The position numbers were made by a program, and so were the translations under genes. A model generated the notes under the pieces. The model was given only the letters and a program-made list of their open reading frames with translations. It ran no database searches and had not been told where the DNA came from. Below are positions 25,735 to 34,233 of a stretch of DNA of 64,000 nucleotides, in pieces (positions within the stretch are counted from its first letter, which is position 1; every line of letters begins with the position of its first letter). The stretch comes from Deltaproteobacteria bacterium (GTDB lineage Bacteria; Myxococcota_A; Polyangia; Nannocystales; Nannocystaceae), in assembly GCA_016709225.1 (NCBI GenBank), contig JADJEE010000012.1, forward strand, positions 620,001 to 684,000, written 5' to 3'.

Positions 25735-26298
25735 CTACGTCGCGTCACGGTAGCAGAACCCCTGCGCACCCTCGGGCAGCGAGGCGGGATCGGGACACTG
25801 CGCGCCCTCGGGGCACTGCTCGGAGCTCGTGCACAGCAGCAGACAGATGTGGTCCTCGCTCGAACACGCTGGGGTCGCGCCGGTGGCGGGATCGGGGCAG
25901 TCGTCGGCGACCTGGCAGGGCGGCGCGCAGATGCACCAAGGGCCGCCGTCGAGCTCGACCTCGTCGGGCCCGCAGGGGTCGCAGGTCCCGTATGGCGGCG
26001 GCGGCTCGGCGGTCCCGCTCGAGCTCGTGTCCCCACCCGAGCCCTGCGATCCACTCGAGCCACCGCCGCCGGAGCCCGACGACGAGCCTTCGCCGCTGCT
26101 CGCCGCACCACCCGTGCTCGCTCCCTGGGTACCCGCACCGCTGGTACCCGGCGTTCCGGTGCTCGGCTCGCCGAGCGTCCCGGTCGACGCGACCGTCGTG
26201 CTGTCGTCGCCCTTCGCGGCATCCATCCTGGGCGTCGGCGTGCAGGCGAACGCGGCGAGACCATGGACGACGAGCACCGACGATCGAAGCGCGACCAT
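25735..26298 (-). CDS. Cysteine-rich lipoprotein with a Ser/Thr/Gly linker
   Basis: A 187-residue protein starting at ATG 26298. The signal peptide ends LAAFAC, followed by a long linker of Ser, Gly and Thr (about 70 residues). The C-terminal 85 residues contain twelve cysteines (GTCDPCGPDE, WCICAPPC, DDCPDP, ACSSEDHICLLLC, QCPEGAQC, GFCYRD), the pattern of a disulfide-rich surface domain. It stops 35 bp before the ECF sigma start on the same strand, but no functional link is visible. Confidence 0.65.
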   Translation of the reverse strand: MVALRSSVLVVHGLAAFACTPTPRMDAAKGDDSTTVASTGTLGEPSTGTPGTSGAGTQGASTGGAASSGEGSSSGSGGGGSSGSQGSGGDTSSSGTAEPPPPYGTCDPCGPDEVELDGGPWCICAPPCQVADDCPDPATGATPACSSEDHICLLLCTSSEQCPEGAQCPDPASLPEGAQGFCYRDAT

Positions 26299-26430
26299 GT
26301 CCCCTTGCATCGCAGCGCGACCCGAATGTTCCCGATCCTCGGGTGCGGACGTCGAAGCAACGCGCCGCCCTACGGATCGTCGGCTTGCCTCGGGCACGAG
26401 CGTCACGGGCATTCCGCACGTCGCCCCGAC
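26299..26430. other. Divergent spacer upstream of the attenuator
   Basis: The 325-bp spacer between the minus-strand lipoprotein and the ABC exporter begins here. This first part holds no convincing gene. The promoter, leader peptide and terminator listed separately fill the rest, up to the exporter start at 26624. Confidence 0.5.
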
Positions 26431-26460
26431 TTGCGACCGCCGACCGCTCCGCGCTAGCAT
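26431..26460 (+). promoter_or_regulatory. Putative sigma-70 promoter for the leader RNA
   Basis: TTGCGA (26431-26436) and TAGCAT (26455-26460) are separated by 18 bp and resemble -35 and -10 elements. Transcription would then start about 7 bp downstream, at or next to the ATG at 26468. No Shine-Dalgarno sequence precedes that ATG, which fits a leaderless leader peptide. Confidence 0.45.
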
Positions 26461-26467
26461 CACACCG

Positions 26468-26527
26468 ATGCGTCGCGTCACCACCATCGAGTCCGCCTTC
26501 TGGGGCGGCTGGATCATGGGCGGGTAG
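26468..26527 (+). CDS. Trp-containing leader peptide (19 residues)
   Basis: A short frame from ATG 26468 to TAG 26525-26527 encoding MRRVTTIESAFWGGWIMGG. Two Trp codons (26501-26503 and 26510-26512) sit near the end, separated by two Gly codons. A strong terminator hairpin begins 32 nt after the stop. GGGCGGG just before and over the stop (26518-26524) can pair either back with CCGCC (26493-26497) or forward with the terminator arm ACCCGC (26560-26565). That set of alternative pairings is what a ribosome-controlled attenuator needs. The best reading is a regulatory leader peptide for the ABC exporter. A small exported peptide ending in GlyGly is the alternative. Confidence 0.5.
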   Translation: MRRVTTIESAFWGGWIMGG

Positions 26528-26558
26528 TCGCGACGGAGTCATCCTCGTTCGCAGCAAG

Positions 26559-26590
26559 AACCCGCTCTCGGCCCCGCCGGAGCGGGTTTT
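26559..26590 (+). terminator. Intrinsic terminator/attenuator in the ABC exporter leader
   Basis: A perfect 9-bp stem, AACCCGCTC (26559-26567) with GAGCGGGTT (26580-26588), loop of 12 nt that can add three more pairs (CGG with CCG), directly followed by a short T-run (TTTT at 26587-26590). It is the only clear intrinsic terminator in the window. It lies 34 bp upstream of the exporter start, so it must be read through for expression. Confidence 0.65.
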
Positions 26591-26623
26591 CGCGTTTCTC
26601 ACCCCTGCACGCTCTCGCCCTCC

Positions 26624-28447
26624 ATGCGCCCCTTCCTCCACGCGCTGCACGAGCTCCTCGTCGGCGACCGCGCCCGCTTCGCGGCGGCCGTGGTCGCGCT
26701 CGTGGTGGCGTCGTGCCTGCTGTACGTCGCGCCGTTGGTGCCGCAGCTGGTGATCGACGGCGTGCTGGCACCCGCCGACCAGGCCTCGCCCGCGATGCAG
26801 CGGGCGGTCGCTGCGCTCGGTGGCCGCAGCTGGCTGCGCGAGCACCTGTGGGCCCCGGCCACCTGGCTGGTGGCGATCACCGTGGCGGCCGGCGTGTTCA
26901 CCTACCTGCGCGGTCGGCTGTCGTCGATCGCCAGCGAGAACACGATTCGTCGTCTGCGTGAGCGGCTCTACGATCGCCTGCAGCACCTGCCGTCGTCGTA
27001 CTTCGACCGCGCCGAGACCGGCGACCTCGTGCAGCGCTGCACCTCCGACGTGGAGACCGTGCGGACGTTCCTCGAGAGCCACGTGGTCGAGATCGGCCGC
27101 GCCTCGATCATGTTCGTGGTGCCGCTGCCGCTGATGTTCCTCATCGACGCGCGCATGACCGCGATCGCCGTGATGCTGGTGCCGCTGCTGTTCGGCTTCT
27201 CGCTGTGGTTCTTCCTGCGGGTGCGGCGCAGCTTCACCGCGGTCGACGAGGCCGAGGGCCGCATGACGGCGATGCTGCAGGAGAACCTCGCCGGCATCCG
27301 GGTCGTGCGGTCGTTCGCGCGGCAGGACTTCGAGTGTGCGCGCTTCGCCGTGCACAACGCCGAGCACCGCGACGCGACCGCGCGCATGTTCGCGTTGCTG
27401 GCGTGGTACTGGTCGTCGACCGACCTGCTGTGCCTGGCGCAGCGGGGCTTGGTGGCGGTCTACGGCATCGTGCGCATCGTCGACGGCACGTTGCAGGTCG
27501 GCGCGTTCCTCTACTTCCTCACCGCGGTGTCGATGTTCGTCTTCCCGCTGCGGATGATGGGTCGCGTGGTCGCCGACCTCGGCAAGACCACGGTCGCGCT
27601 CGCGCGGCTGGACGAGATCCTCGGCCACGCGCCCGAGCCCGCGCCCGCCGAGCCGGCCCCGTTCGCCCCCGCCCGCGGCGAGCTGGTGCTCGAACACGTG
27701 CGCTTCGCCCACGGTGACGCCGCGCCGGCGCTCGAAGACCTGTCGCTGCGGATCGCCGCCGGCACCACGGTCGCGATCGTGGGCGCCTCGGGTGCCGGCA
27801 AGTCCACGCTGGTCGAGCTGCTGCTTCGCCTGCGCGATCCCGACGCGGGTAGCATCCACCTCGACGGCGTCGAGCTGCGCACGCTCGATCGCAAGCAGGT
27901 CCGCGAGCGGATCGTCGCGGTGCTGCAGGAGCCGTTCCTGTTCTCGCGCAGCGTCGCGGAGAACCTGCGCTTCGCCCGACCCGACGCCGAGCTCGACGCG
28001 CTCGTCGAGGCCACGCGCACGGCGTGCGTACACGCGGCCATCGAGGGCCTGCCGGGTGGGTATGACACCGTGGTGGGCGAGCGCGGCGTGATGCTCTCGG
28101 GCGGGCAGCGGCAGCGCGTGGCGCTGGCGCGGGCGCTGCTGCGAGAGCCGACCGTGCTGGTGCTCGACGACTCGTTGTCGGCCGTCGACACCCGCACCGA
28201 GTCGACCATCCTGGGCGCGCTCGCTGCCCGCCGCGGGCGTCACAGCACGATCATCATCGCGCACCGCCTGACCACCGTCCGCGCCGCCGATCGCATCGTC
28301 GTGCTCGAGCGCGGGCGCGTGCTCGAGCAGGGCTCGCACTGCGAGCTGCTGGCGGCGCACGGCGCCTACGCGCGCATGTGGGCCCAGCAACAGGACGCCG
28401 CGGCGTCACCGGCGGCGGACGCAGTCGCGGTAGGAGCAGCGACATGA
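26624..28447 (+). CDS. ABC exporter subunit A (degenerate ATP site)
   Basis: A 607-residue half-transporter of the type I exporter fold: six transmembrane helices (about residues 15-330) and an ATP-binding domain (about 350-595). Walker A is GASGAGKST (387-395), the signature is LSGGQ (491-495), and Walker B is VLVLDDSLSAVDT. The catalytic Glu after Walker B is replaced by Asp516, as in the non-hydrolysing subunit of heterodimeric exporters such as YheI/BmrC-type. There is no C39 peptidase domain. The stop overlaps the start of subunit B (ATGA), so the two are translated together. Substrate is unknown; drugs, lipids or peptides are typical. Expression probably depends on the leader attenuator just upstream. 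Confidence 0.9.
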   Translation: MRPFLHALHELLVGDRARFAAAVVALVVASCLLYVAPLVPQLVIDGVLAPADQASPAMQRAVAALGGRSWLREHLWAPATWLVAITVAAGVFTYLRGRLSSIASENTIRRLRERLYDRLQHLPSSYFDRAETGDLVQRCTSDVETVRTFLESHVVEIGRASIMFVVPLPLMFLIDARMTAIAVMLVPLLFGFSLWFFLRVRRSFTAVDEAEGRMTAMLQENLAGIRVVRSFARQDFECARFAVHNAEHRDATARMFALLAWYWSSTDLLCLAQRGLVAVYGIVRIVDGTLQVGAFLYFLTAVSMFVFPLRMMGRVVADLGKTTVALARLDEILGHAPEPAPAEPAPFAPARGELVLEHVRFAHGDAAPALEDLSLRIAAGTTVAIVGASGAGKSTLVELLLRLRDPDAGSIHLDGVELRTLDRKQVRERIVAVLQEPFLFSRSVAENLRFARPDAELDALVEATRTACVHAAIEGLPGGYDTVVGERGVMLSGGQRQRVALARALLREPTVLVLDDSLSAVDTRTESTILGALAARRGRHSTIIIAHRLTTVRAADRIVVLERGRVLEQGSHCELLAAHGAYARMWAQQQDAAASPAADAVAVGAAT

Positions 28448-30309
28448 GCGGATTCGACGAGTTCGACGAGGAGCCCAGCGGGCCGCGACGCATCGACTGG
28501 TCGCTGTGGCGGCGCATGCTCGTGCACGTGCGTCCGCACTGGCGCGCGGTGGTCGCGATGATCGTGCTCGGTCAGCTGCTGGCGGCGGTCGACCTCGCGT
28601 TGCCGCTGCTCACGGCATGGTTGGTCGACGCCGCCGTCGGCGGCCGCGGCCTGGCCGAGCTGACGTGGGGCTGGGTCGCCTACGGCGCGTCGGCGGTGCT
28701 GTTCGCCTGCCTCATCTGGGGCATCGTGGCGGTCGCCGGCCGGCTGGCCTCGGGCGTCGGCCACGACCTGCGCCGTGCCGGCTTCGCGCGCCTGCAGGAG
28801 CTGTCGTTCGGCTACTTCGACCGGCGCCCGGTGGGCTGGCTGGTCAGTCGCGTGACCTCGGACTGCGGCAAGGTCTCGGGGCTGCTGCCGTGGTTCTCGC
28901 TCGACATGACCTGGGGCCCCGCGCTGGCGCTCGGCGTGACGATCGCGATGTTCGTGGTGCACCCGGTGCTCGCGGCGTGGGTACTCACCATCGTGCCCGC
29001 GCTGGCGGTGACGAGCGTGTTCTTCCAACGCCGCATGCTCGCGAGCGCCCGCGCGATGCGACGCGCCAACGCCCGCATCACCGCGAGCTTCGGCGAGGCC
29101 GTGATGGGCGTGCGTACCACCAAGGCGCTCGTCCGCGAGCACGGTGCGCTGTCGGAGCTGTCGGCGCTCGCCGGTGAGGCCCGCGGCCACGCCGTGCGCA
29201 ACGCCCTGCAGGGGTCGCTGTACCTGCCGATCGTGGTCTCGCTCGGTGCCGTGGGTACGGGCCTGGCGCTGTGGCGCGGCGGCCTCGAGATCGTCGGCGG
29301 CGTCAGCATCGGCACGCTGGTGGCATTCATGCAGTTCGTCGCGCTGTTCCACATGCCGATCGAGGACATCGTGCGTCGACTGACCGACCTGCAGGCCGCG
29401 CAGGCGGCGGCCGAGCGTGTGCAAGGACTGCTCGACACCGCGCCCGAGATCACGGATGCGCCCGAGGTGCGCGCTGCGATCGCGGCGGCAGCGATGGCTC
29501 CACGCGCGCCGGGCATCGCCATCGACGGTGGTCCTGCCCGCATCCGCCACATCTCGTTCTGCGACGTCGGCTTTGGCTACGACCCCGCGCGACCGGTGAT
29601 CCACGGCGTCGATCTCGAGGTCCACGCCGGTCAGACCATCGCGTTGGTGGGCGAGACCGGCGGCGGCAAGACCACGCTGGTGAACCTACTCGCACGCTTC
29701 TACGAGCTGCAGACCGGTGCGATCCTCATCGATGGCATCGACCACCGCGCGCGAAGCCTGCACTGGCTGCAGTCGAGCATCGGCGTGGTGCTGCAGGCGC
29801 CCTACCTGTTCGCCGGCACGATCGCCGACAACATCCGCTACGGCCGTCTCGACGCGACCGACGACGAGGTCGTCGCCGCGGCCCGCACCGCCTGCGCGGA
29901 CGCCTTCGTGTCGCAGCTGCCCGAGCGCTACGACACGCCCGTCGGTGAGGGTGGCGCGCGGCTGTCGACTGGGCAGCGGCAGCTGGTCGCGCTGGCGCGG
30001 GCGATCCTCGCCGATCCGCAGATCCTCGTGCTCGACGAGGCGACCTCGTCGGTGGACACGCACACCGAGTCGCTGATCCAGGCCGGCATCGCCGCCGTGC
30101 TGCGCGGCCGCATCGCGTTCGTGGTCGCGCATCGCCTCTCGACGATTCGCAGCGCGGACCAGATCCTCGTGATCGAGCAGGGCCGTGTGATCGAGCGCGG
30201 CAGCCATGCCGCGCTGCTGCTCGCACGCGGGCACTACCACGAGCTGTGGTCGCGCAACGCCGCCGAGGCGGTCGGTCGTGGCGACGCCTTGGCACTCGCC
30301 GGCAGCTAG
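28444..30309 (+). CDS. ABC exporter subunit B (canonical Walker B)
   Basis: A 621-residue half-transporter that pairs with the preceding subunit. The transmembrane part covers about residues 25-335. Walker A is GETGGGKTT (about 403-411), and Walker B is ILVLDEATSSVDT with the catalytic Glu intact. Its signature is LSTGQ, where the usual second Gly is Thr. In a heterodimer, the defective site pairs the Asp of subunit A with this altered signature, and the active site uses Glu here with LSGGQ of subunit A. Both deviations therefore fall in the same composite site. ATG 28444 overlaps the stop of subunit A by 4 bp. Its stop overlaps the convergent patatin-like gene by 3 bp. Confidence 0.9.
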   Translation: MSGFDEFDEEPSGPRRIDWSLWRRMLVHVRPHWRAVVAMIVLGQLLAAVDLALPLLTAWLVDAAVGGRGLAELTWGWVAYGASAVLFACLIWGIVAVAGRLASGVGHDLRRAGFARLQELSFGYFDRRPVGWLVSRVTSDCGKVSGLLPWFSLDMTWGPALALGVTIAMFVVHPVLAAWVLTIVPALAVTSVFFQRRMLASARAMRRANARITASFGEAVMGVRTTKALVREHGALSELSALAGEARGHAVRNALQGSLYLPIVVSLGAVGTGLALWRGGLEIVGGVSIGTLVAFMQFVALFHMPIEDIVRRLTDLQAAQAAAERVQGLLDTAPEITDAPEVRAAIAAAAMAPRAPGIAIDGGPARIRHISFCDVGFGYDPARPVIHGVDLEVHAGQTIALVGETGGGKTTLVNLLARFYELQTGAILIDGIDHRARSLHWLQSSIGVVLQAPYLFAGTIADNIRYGRLDATDDEVVAAARTACADAFVSQLPERYDTPVGEGGARLSTGQRQLVALARAILADPQILVLDEATSSVDTHTESLIQAGIAAVLRGRIAFVVAHRLSTIRSADQILVIEQGRVIERGSHAALLLARGHYHELWSRNAAEAVGRGDALALAGS

Positions 30310-31178
30310 CTCGAACGGCGGTGGCGCGCGACGAAGCGCTCGCCGTCTTCACGACCGAGCTCGAAGGTCGGGCGGATGAGCGCCGGGCTGGCGTAGTCCC
30401 ACATCGCGATCGGTGGCTTGCGCGAGGGCGCGACGTAGGTGCGACCGGGCACCTCCGGCAGACGCGCGTAGGGCCGCGAGAGCATGACCAAGGTCGAGTC
30501 GTGGCCGGCGACGGCGTCGAGCATCGCGTCGTTGACGATCGCGCCATCGACGACGATGCCGTCGCCGCGACGGTACAGCGGCAGCAACGGCGGGATGCAC
30601 GATGATTGCAGCACCAGATCGGCGACTTCGTCGACGCTGCCGCAGCTGCGCACCGACACCAGCTCGCCGACGAAACCGAGTCGGCGCGCGAGCGACGAGT
30701 GCACCGCACCGCGCACCGCGGTGTCGAGCTTGTACGCACCAAAGCCGAGCAACAGCGTCGGCACCACCGCCCGCTGGGTCGGTGGACGGGTGACGAGGAT
30801 CTTCAGCTCCGGGCCGGCATGCAGCCGCGCGAGTGCCTCGTCGTCGAGCAGATCGAGGATGGTCCCGCGATAGATCTGGGCGTGCGGGAACACCGGGCGC
30901 CGGCGCACCAAGTTGGCGGGGTAGACGTTGCGGGGGTTGCGAGCGGTGCGGCGCGCGAACGACTCGACGATGGCCTCAAGCCGATCGGCGATGGCGGCAC
31001 ACGCGAAGGCCGCCCCCGCGCTCGCGCCCACCATGGTGCGTGGTCGCAGCGCCAGCGCGGGTGCGACGACCGACCAAAAGCCCGCCTGCCAGAAACAGCG
31101 ACAGCCGCCGCCGCTCCACAGCACCGCGTCGAAGTCGGCGGCCCTCTCGGGGGCTTCGCGTCGGGCGGGCGCGGGCAT
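30306..31178 (-). CDS. Patatin-like phospholipase/acylhydrolase
   Basis: A 290-residue protein without a signal peptide. It has the patatin Ser-Asp dyad layout: an oxyanion loop SGGGCRCFWQAGF near residue 25, the nucleophile motif GASAG (Ser near 54), and the catalytic Asp in VVDGAIV (near residue 215). Known relatives hydrolyse phospholipids or other acyl esters in bacteria. The gene is convergent with the ABC exporter, overlapping by 4 bp, so it is not in that operon. Start ATG 31178. Confidence 0.82.
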   Translation of the reverse strand: MPAPARREAPERAADFDAVLWSGGGCRCFWQAGFWSVVAPALALRPRTMVGASAGAAFACAAIADRLEAIVESFARRTARNPRNVYPANLVRRRPVFPHAQIYRGTILDLLDDEALARLHAGPELKILVTRPPTQRAVVPTLLLGFGAYKLDTAVRGAVHSSLARRLGFVGELVSVRSCGSVDEVADLVLQSSCIPPLLPLYRRGDGIVVDGAIVNDAMLDAVAGHDSTLVMLSRPYARLPEVPGRTYVAPSRKPPIAMWDYASPALIRPTFELGREDGERFVARHRRSS

Positions 31179-31238
31179 GTCGGCGCGGACGCTAGCACGC
31201 GCGCGCCCACGCGGTCAGCCGTGCGCGCGGCGCCTGGC

Positions 31239-32996
31239 TCACAGACCGGTGAGCTCGGCCAAGGTGGCCTCGATGCCGCAGTTGGCCTCGGCGACGCGCT
31301 CGTCGAGTTCGGCCCAGCGCTTGCCGGCCTCGAAGCCGCGCGCGGGGTCGTCACACTGCACCAAGCCCATGTCGATCTGATGCGCCGGGTCGGCAGCGGC
31401 GTAGCGATCGCTCCACGCATGCCACGACGCACCGAGCACGAAGGGATGCTGCGCGAACTGCCGCAGCTGGCTGCGGTAGTACGCACCGCGCTGGATCTGG
31501 TCGTCGACGCCATCGTTGACGGGCACGAAGACGCCCGCGCCGCCTTTGTTGGTCCAGCCCTGGATGCGCGCGCGCACGCTGAACTCGCTGATCACGATCG
31601 GCAGCCCCGAGCGCTCGTGCAGCTTGATGAGGCCGTCCGAGAGCCACGGCTCGGCAAACTCGGCGCTCCCGTCGTAGACGTTGATGGCGATGAGATCGAA
31701 GCCGAGTTCACCGTCGCGCGCGAAGAGGTCGTAGGGGCAATAGGTCACCGCAGCGTCGGTGGGCACCGGAGTCTGCGGCGCGTCGGCCCACACCTCGGCG
31801 CCGGGCTCGCTCGCCGGGGCCCAGAAGCGGTAGGTGCCGGCGTCGCCGACCGCCAGCCGCGGCGTCGTCAGCAGGTGATCGGGATCGGTCGCGCGGATGG
31901 TGCCGGTGACCACCGCGATCCAGCGGCGTAGCAGCTCGTCGTGCACGAAGCGCTGCAGGTCCTCGCGGCAGGTCTGGTTGCAGTCGTGCTCGTACGGCAC
32001 GGGGTGGATGGCCAGCACGTCGGTCCAGTCGTCGACGGGTAGCTCCCACGCCGCCGCCAACGCCCCCGGATCGCCGTAGTGCTCGCGCAGCATTGCCAGC
32101 AGGCCGTGGGGTGCACACGCCGGCGTGTCGAGGTCGGAGCCCTCGGGGCACGGCGACCAGATCCAGCGCCGCAGGTCTCGTACGCCGACGGTGCCGTGGC
32201 CGGCGCGATCGAACAGCCCGATCTCGTTGCCGAGGAACCACATCTGCAGCCGCGGATCGCCGACCCGCGGCGCGACGTCGTCCGCGACCATCGCCGCGAT
32301 GTCGGCCGCGAATGCAGGGTTGTAGGGGTCGCCGATGCGCGCCTCGGCGAAGCCGCCCTGCAGCACGTTGCCGTGCTCGTCGGCCAGCGAGCGATCGTCG
32401 CCACGCGCGTCGACGACCAGCACCTGCCCGAACGGCGCGCCCGCGCCACCGTCCTCGGTCGCGCGGATCATCCACGAGTCGCCGCCGTCGTCATCGAAAT
32501 CGTTGGTGTCACTGAAGCCACCGACCGAGTTGAAGCAGTAGGGCTTGGCGTTGCTCTCGCCGCCGCTGCTGCCAGTCGACAGCCGCGCCCACTCGACGTT
32601 CGCCGCCGTCGAGGGATCGGTGCGCCGGATCCAGTCGAGGATGCCGTCGCAGGTCTTGTCGCGCATCACGGTGTTGACCCCGAGCCAGAACACGCGCTCG
32701 CCCGCGGGCGAGACCAGCCAGGTGCGCGCGCTGTCGGCCGGCTGCTCGACGTGCCACACCGCGGCCGGCGGCGCGACACCGACGTCCATCGGCGGCACGC
32801 CGCCGTCGTCACCGCGGGTCGAGTCGCTGCCGCCGACGCCGCTCGATCCATCGTCGCCGGTCGTCGTCGCAGCGGTGCCAGCGTCGCCCGCGATCGTCGA
32901 GTCGCCCTCGGTCGTCGACGCGCCCGCGTCCCCGCGCGCCGCCGCGCCGCCACAGGCCATCGAACACAGCACCCAAGCGAGACTCGTCCGTCGCAC
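31239..32996 (-). CDS. Glycoside hydrolase (GH-A clan) lipoprotein
   Basis: A 585-residue protein. GTG 32996 gives a signal peptide MRRTSLAWVLCSMACGG (lipobox SMAC) and a Ser/Thr/Asp/Gly linker. The catalytic domain opens with WLVSPAGERVFWLGVNTV, the usual first strand of GH-A TIM barrels such as beta-agarases and GH2/GH5-type enzymes. The acid/base Glu is in MWFLGNEIG (about 245-253) and the nucleophile Glu in IVISEFSVR. Cysteines (CPEG..ACAPH, CNQTCRED) fit an extracellular enzyme. Specificity is unknown; agarase-like or similar polysaccharide activity is plausible but unproven. Confidence 0.72.
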   Translation of the reverse strand: MRRTSLAWVLCSMACGGAAARGDAGASTTEGDSTIAGDAGTAATTTGDDGSSGVGGSDSTRGDDGGVPPMDVGVAPPAAVWHVEQPADSARTWLVSPAGERVFWLGVNTVMRDKTCDGILDWIRRTDPSTAANVEWARLSTGSSGGESNAKPYCFNSVGGFSDTNDFDDDGGDSWMIRATEDGGAGAPFGQVLVVDARGDDRSLADEHGNVLQGGFAEARIGDPYNPAFAADIAAMVADDVAPRVGDPRLQMWFLGNEIGLFDRAGHGTVGVRDLRRWIWSPCPEGSDLDTPACAPHGLLAMLREHYGDPGALAAAWELPVDDWTDVLAIHPVPYEHDCNQTCREDLQRFVHDELLRRWIAVVTGTIRATDPDHLLTTPRLAVGDAGTYRFWAPASEPGAEVWADAPQTPVPTDAAVTYCPYDLFARDGELGFDLIAINVYDGSAEFAEPWLSDGLIKLHERSGLPIVISEFSVRARIQGWTNKGGAGVFVPVNDGVDDQIQRGAYYRSQLRQFAQHPFVLGASWHAWSDRYAAADPAHQIDMGLVQCDDPARGFEAGKRWAELDERVAEANCGIEATLAELTGL

Positions 32997-33173
32997 GCTC
33001 GGTGGACGTGCGTCGCTCGAACGACGCTCGCGCGTCGCGGCCGATCTGCCGCAGAACCGGTAGAGGGCGCCCGGCGCCGGCGATTTCCGATGTGCGCGGA
33101 TGCCGGCTCCTCGCGGGGGGACCGAGCGGGGCTCGGGGGCAGCCGTGCGCGCTCCCCGTTCGCGTGCCAGGCG

Positions 33174-34139
33174 TCAGAGCCCGTTCCACCACGCGGGCAC
33201 CGCGGCCGCGGCATCGTAGTTCGGGTTGTGCCCGCCGGTCGCCGGTGAGCACCACACCACCGGGTTGCCCGCGCTGCAGCCGTCGTGCACCACGCATGGC
33301 GACGGCGCGATCGCCTGCGTGGTCTCGGCGCAGCCGTTGGCGGCGATCCACTGCGCGTGCAACGTGTCGCCGTAGGAGATCGGCACGGTCATGTCGTCCT
33401 GGTTGTGCATGATCCACACCGCCGTCTGCCCGCAGCCGAAGCCACCGGCAGAGCCCCCTTCCATGATCGCGACGCCGCGGAACACATCGGCACGACTGCA
33501 CGCGACCGCGTCGGCCATGAAGCCGCCGTTGCTGTAGCCCGACGCGAACACGCGCGCGTGATCGAGGCACAGCTCGCTCGATAGCGTCGCGAGGATCGCA
33601 TCGACGAACTCGAGATCGCCGGTGGTGTTCCACGCGCCGCCGGCGGGCACGGCATCGGGGCCGACCACGATCGGCGCGGGATCGAGTCCGCCGGGGATGT
33701 AGTAGCCGCTGCCGCTGCCGCCGAGGCCGTGGAATCCGAACGCGACCGGATGCGGCACCTCGGGATCGTAGGCATCGGGGATCGACACCGTGAAGGTACG
33801 CATCTGCCCCGCGACCTCGATCATCCGCGTGACCGCGCCGACCTCGGCCGGCAAGCCGCAGCCGTCGGAGGGCTCGGGCTCACCGCCAGTGGTGGTGGTC
33901 GAGGGCTCGGTGGTGCCACCGTCGGACGACGCGTCGTCACTCCCGGTGCTCGCATCGGAGGACATCGAGGTCGCGGCGGCCGTGCTCGCGCCGGTGTTGC
34001 CACTCGCGCCCGTCGACATCGTGACGCCGGCCTGCGTCGTGCTCGAACCGCCATCGTCGGACCCACCCCCCGCGTCACCACAGGCGAGCGACAGCACGAG
34101 CGACGACAGTGCATGGCGAATCGGGGGACGAGGCAGCAT
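33174..34139 (-). CDS. PHB-depolymerase/feruloyl-esterase-like lipoprotein
   Basis: A 321-residue exported esterase. ATG 34139 gives a signal peptide ending LSLACGD, then a long Ser/Thr/Gly/Asp linker. The alpha/beta-hydrolase core starts MRTFTVSIPDAYDP and VPHPVAFGFHGLGGS. The nucleophile elbow is GYSNGGFMA (Ser), followed by an acid in NQDDMTVPISYGDT and the His in TGGHNPNYD. This order matches the esterase PHB-depolymerase/feruloyl-esterase (CE1, LpqC-like) families. Substrate is unknown. Two other hydrolases (the glycosidase and the patatin-like protein) follow it on the same strand, so this is a small hydrolase cluster, possibly for polymer use. Confidence 0.78.
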   Translation of the reverse strand: MLPRPPIRHALSSLVLSLACGDAGGGSDDGGSSTTQAGVTMSTGASGNTGASTAAATSMSSDASTGSDDASSDGGTTEPSTTTTGGEPEPSDGCGLPAEVGAVTRMIEVAGQMRTFTVSIPDAYDPEVPHPVAFGFHGLGGSGSGYYIPGGLDPAPIVVGPDAVPAGGAWNTTGDLEFVDAILATLSSELCLDHARVFASGYSNGGFMADAVACSRADVFRGVAIMEGGSAGGFGCGQTAVWIMHNQDDMTVPISYGDTLHAQWIAANGCAETTQAIAPSPCVVHDGCSAGNPVVWCSPATGGHNPNYDAAAAVPAWWNGL

Positions 34140-34233
34140 CTCGAGCCACGGTAGGTCATGCGCTGCGGGTTCCGGAAGCGGGCGCGGCCCCCCAATCGCG
34201 CCGCGATCGACTGTGGCCTCGATGCCGCGTGGG

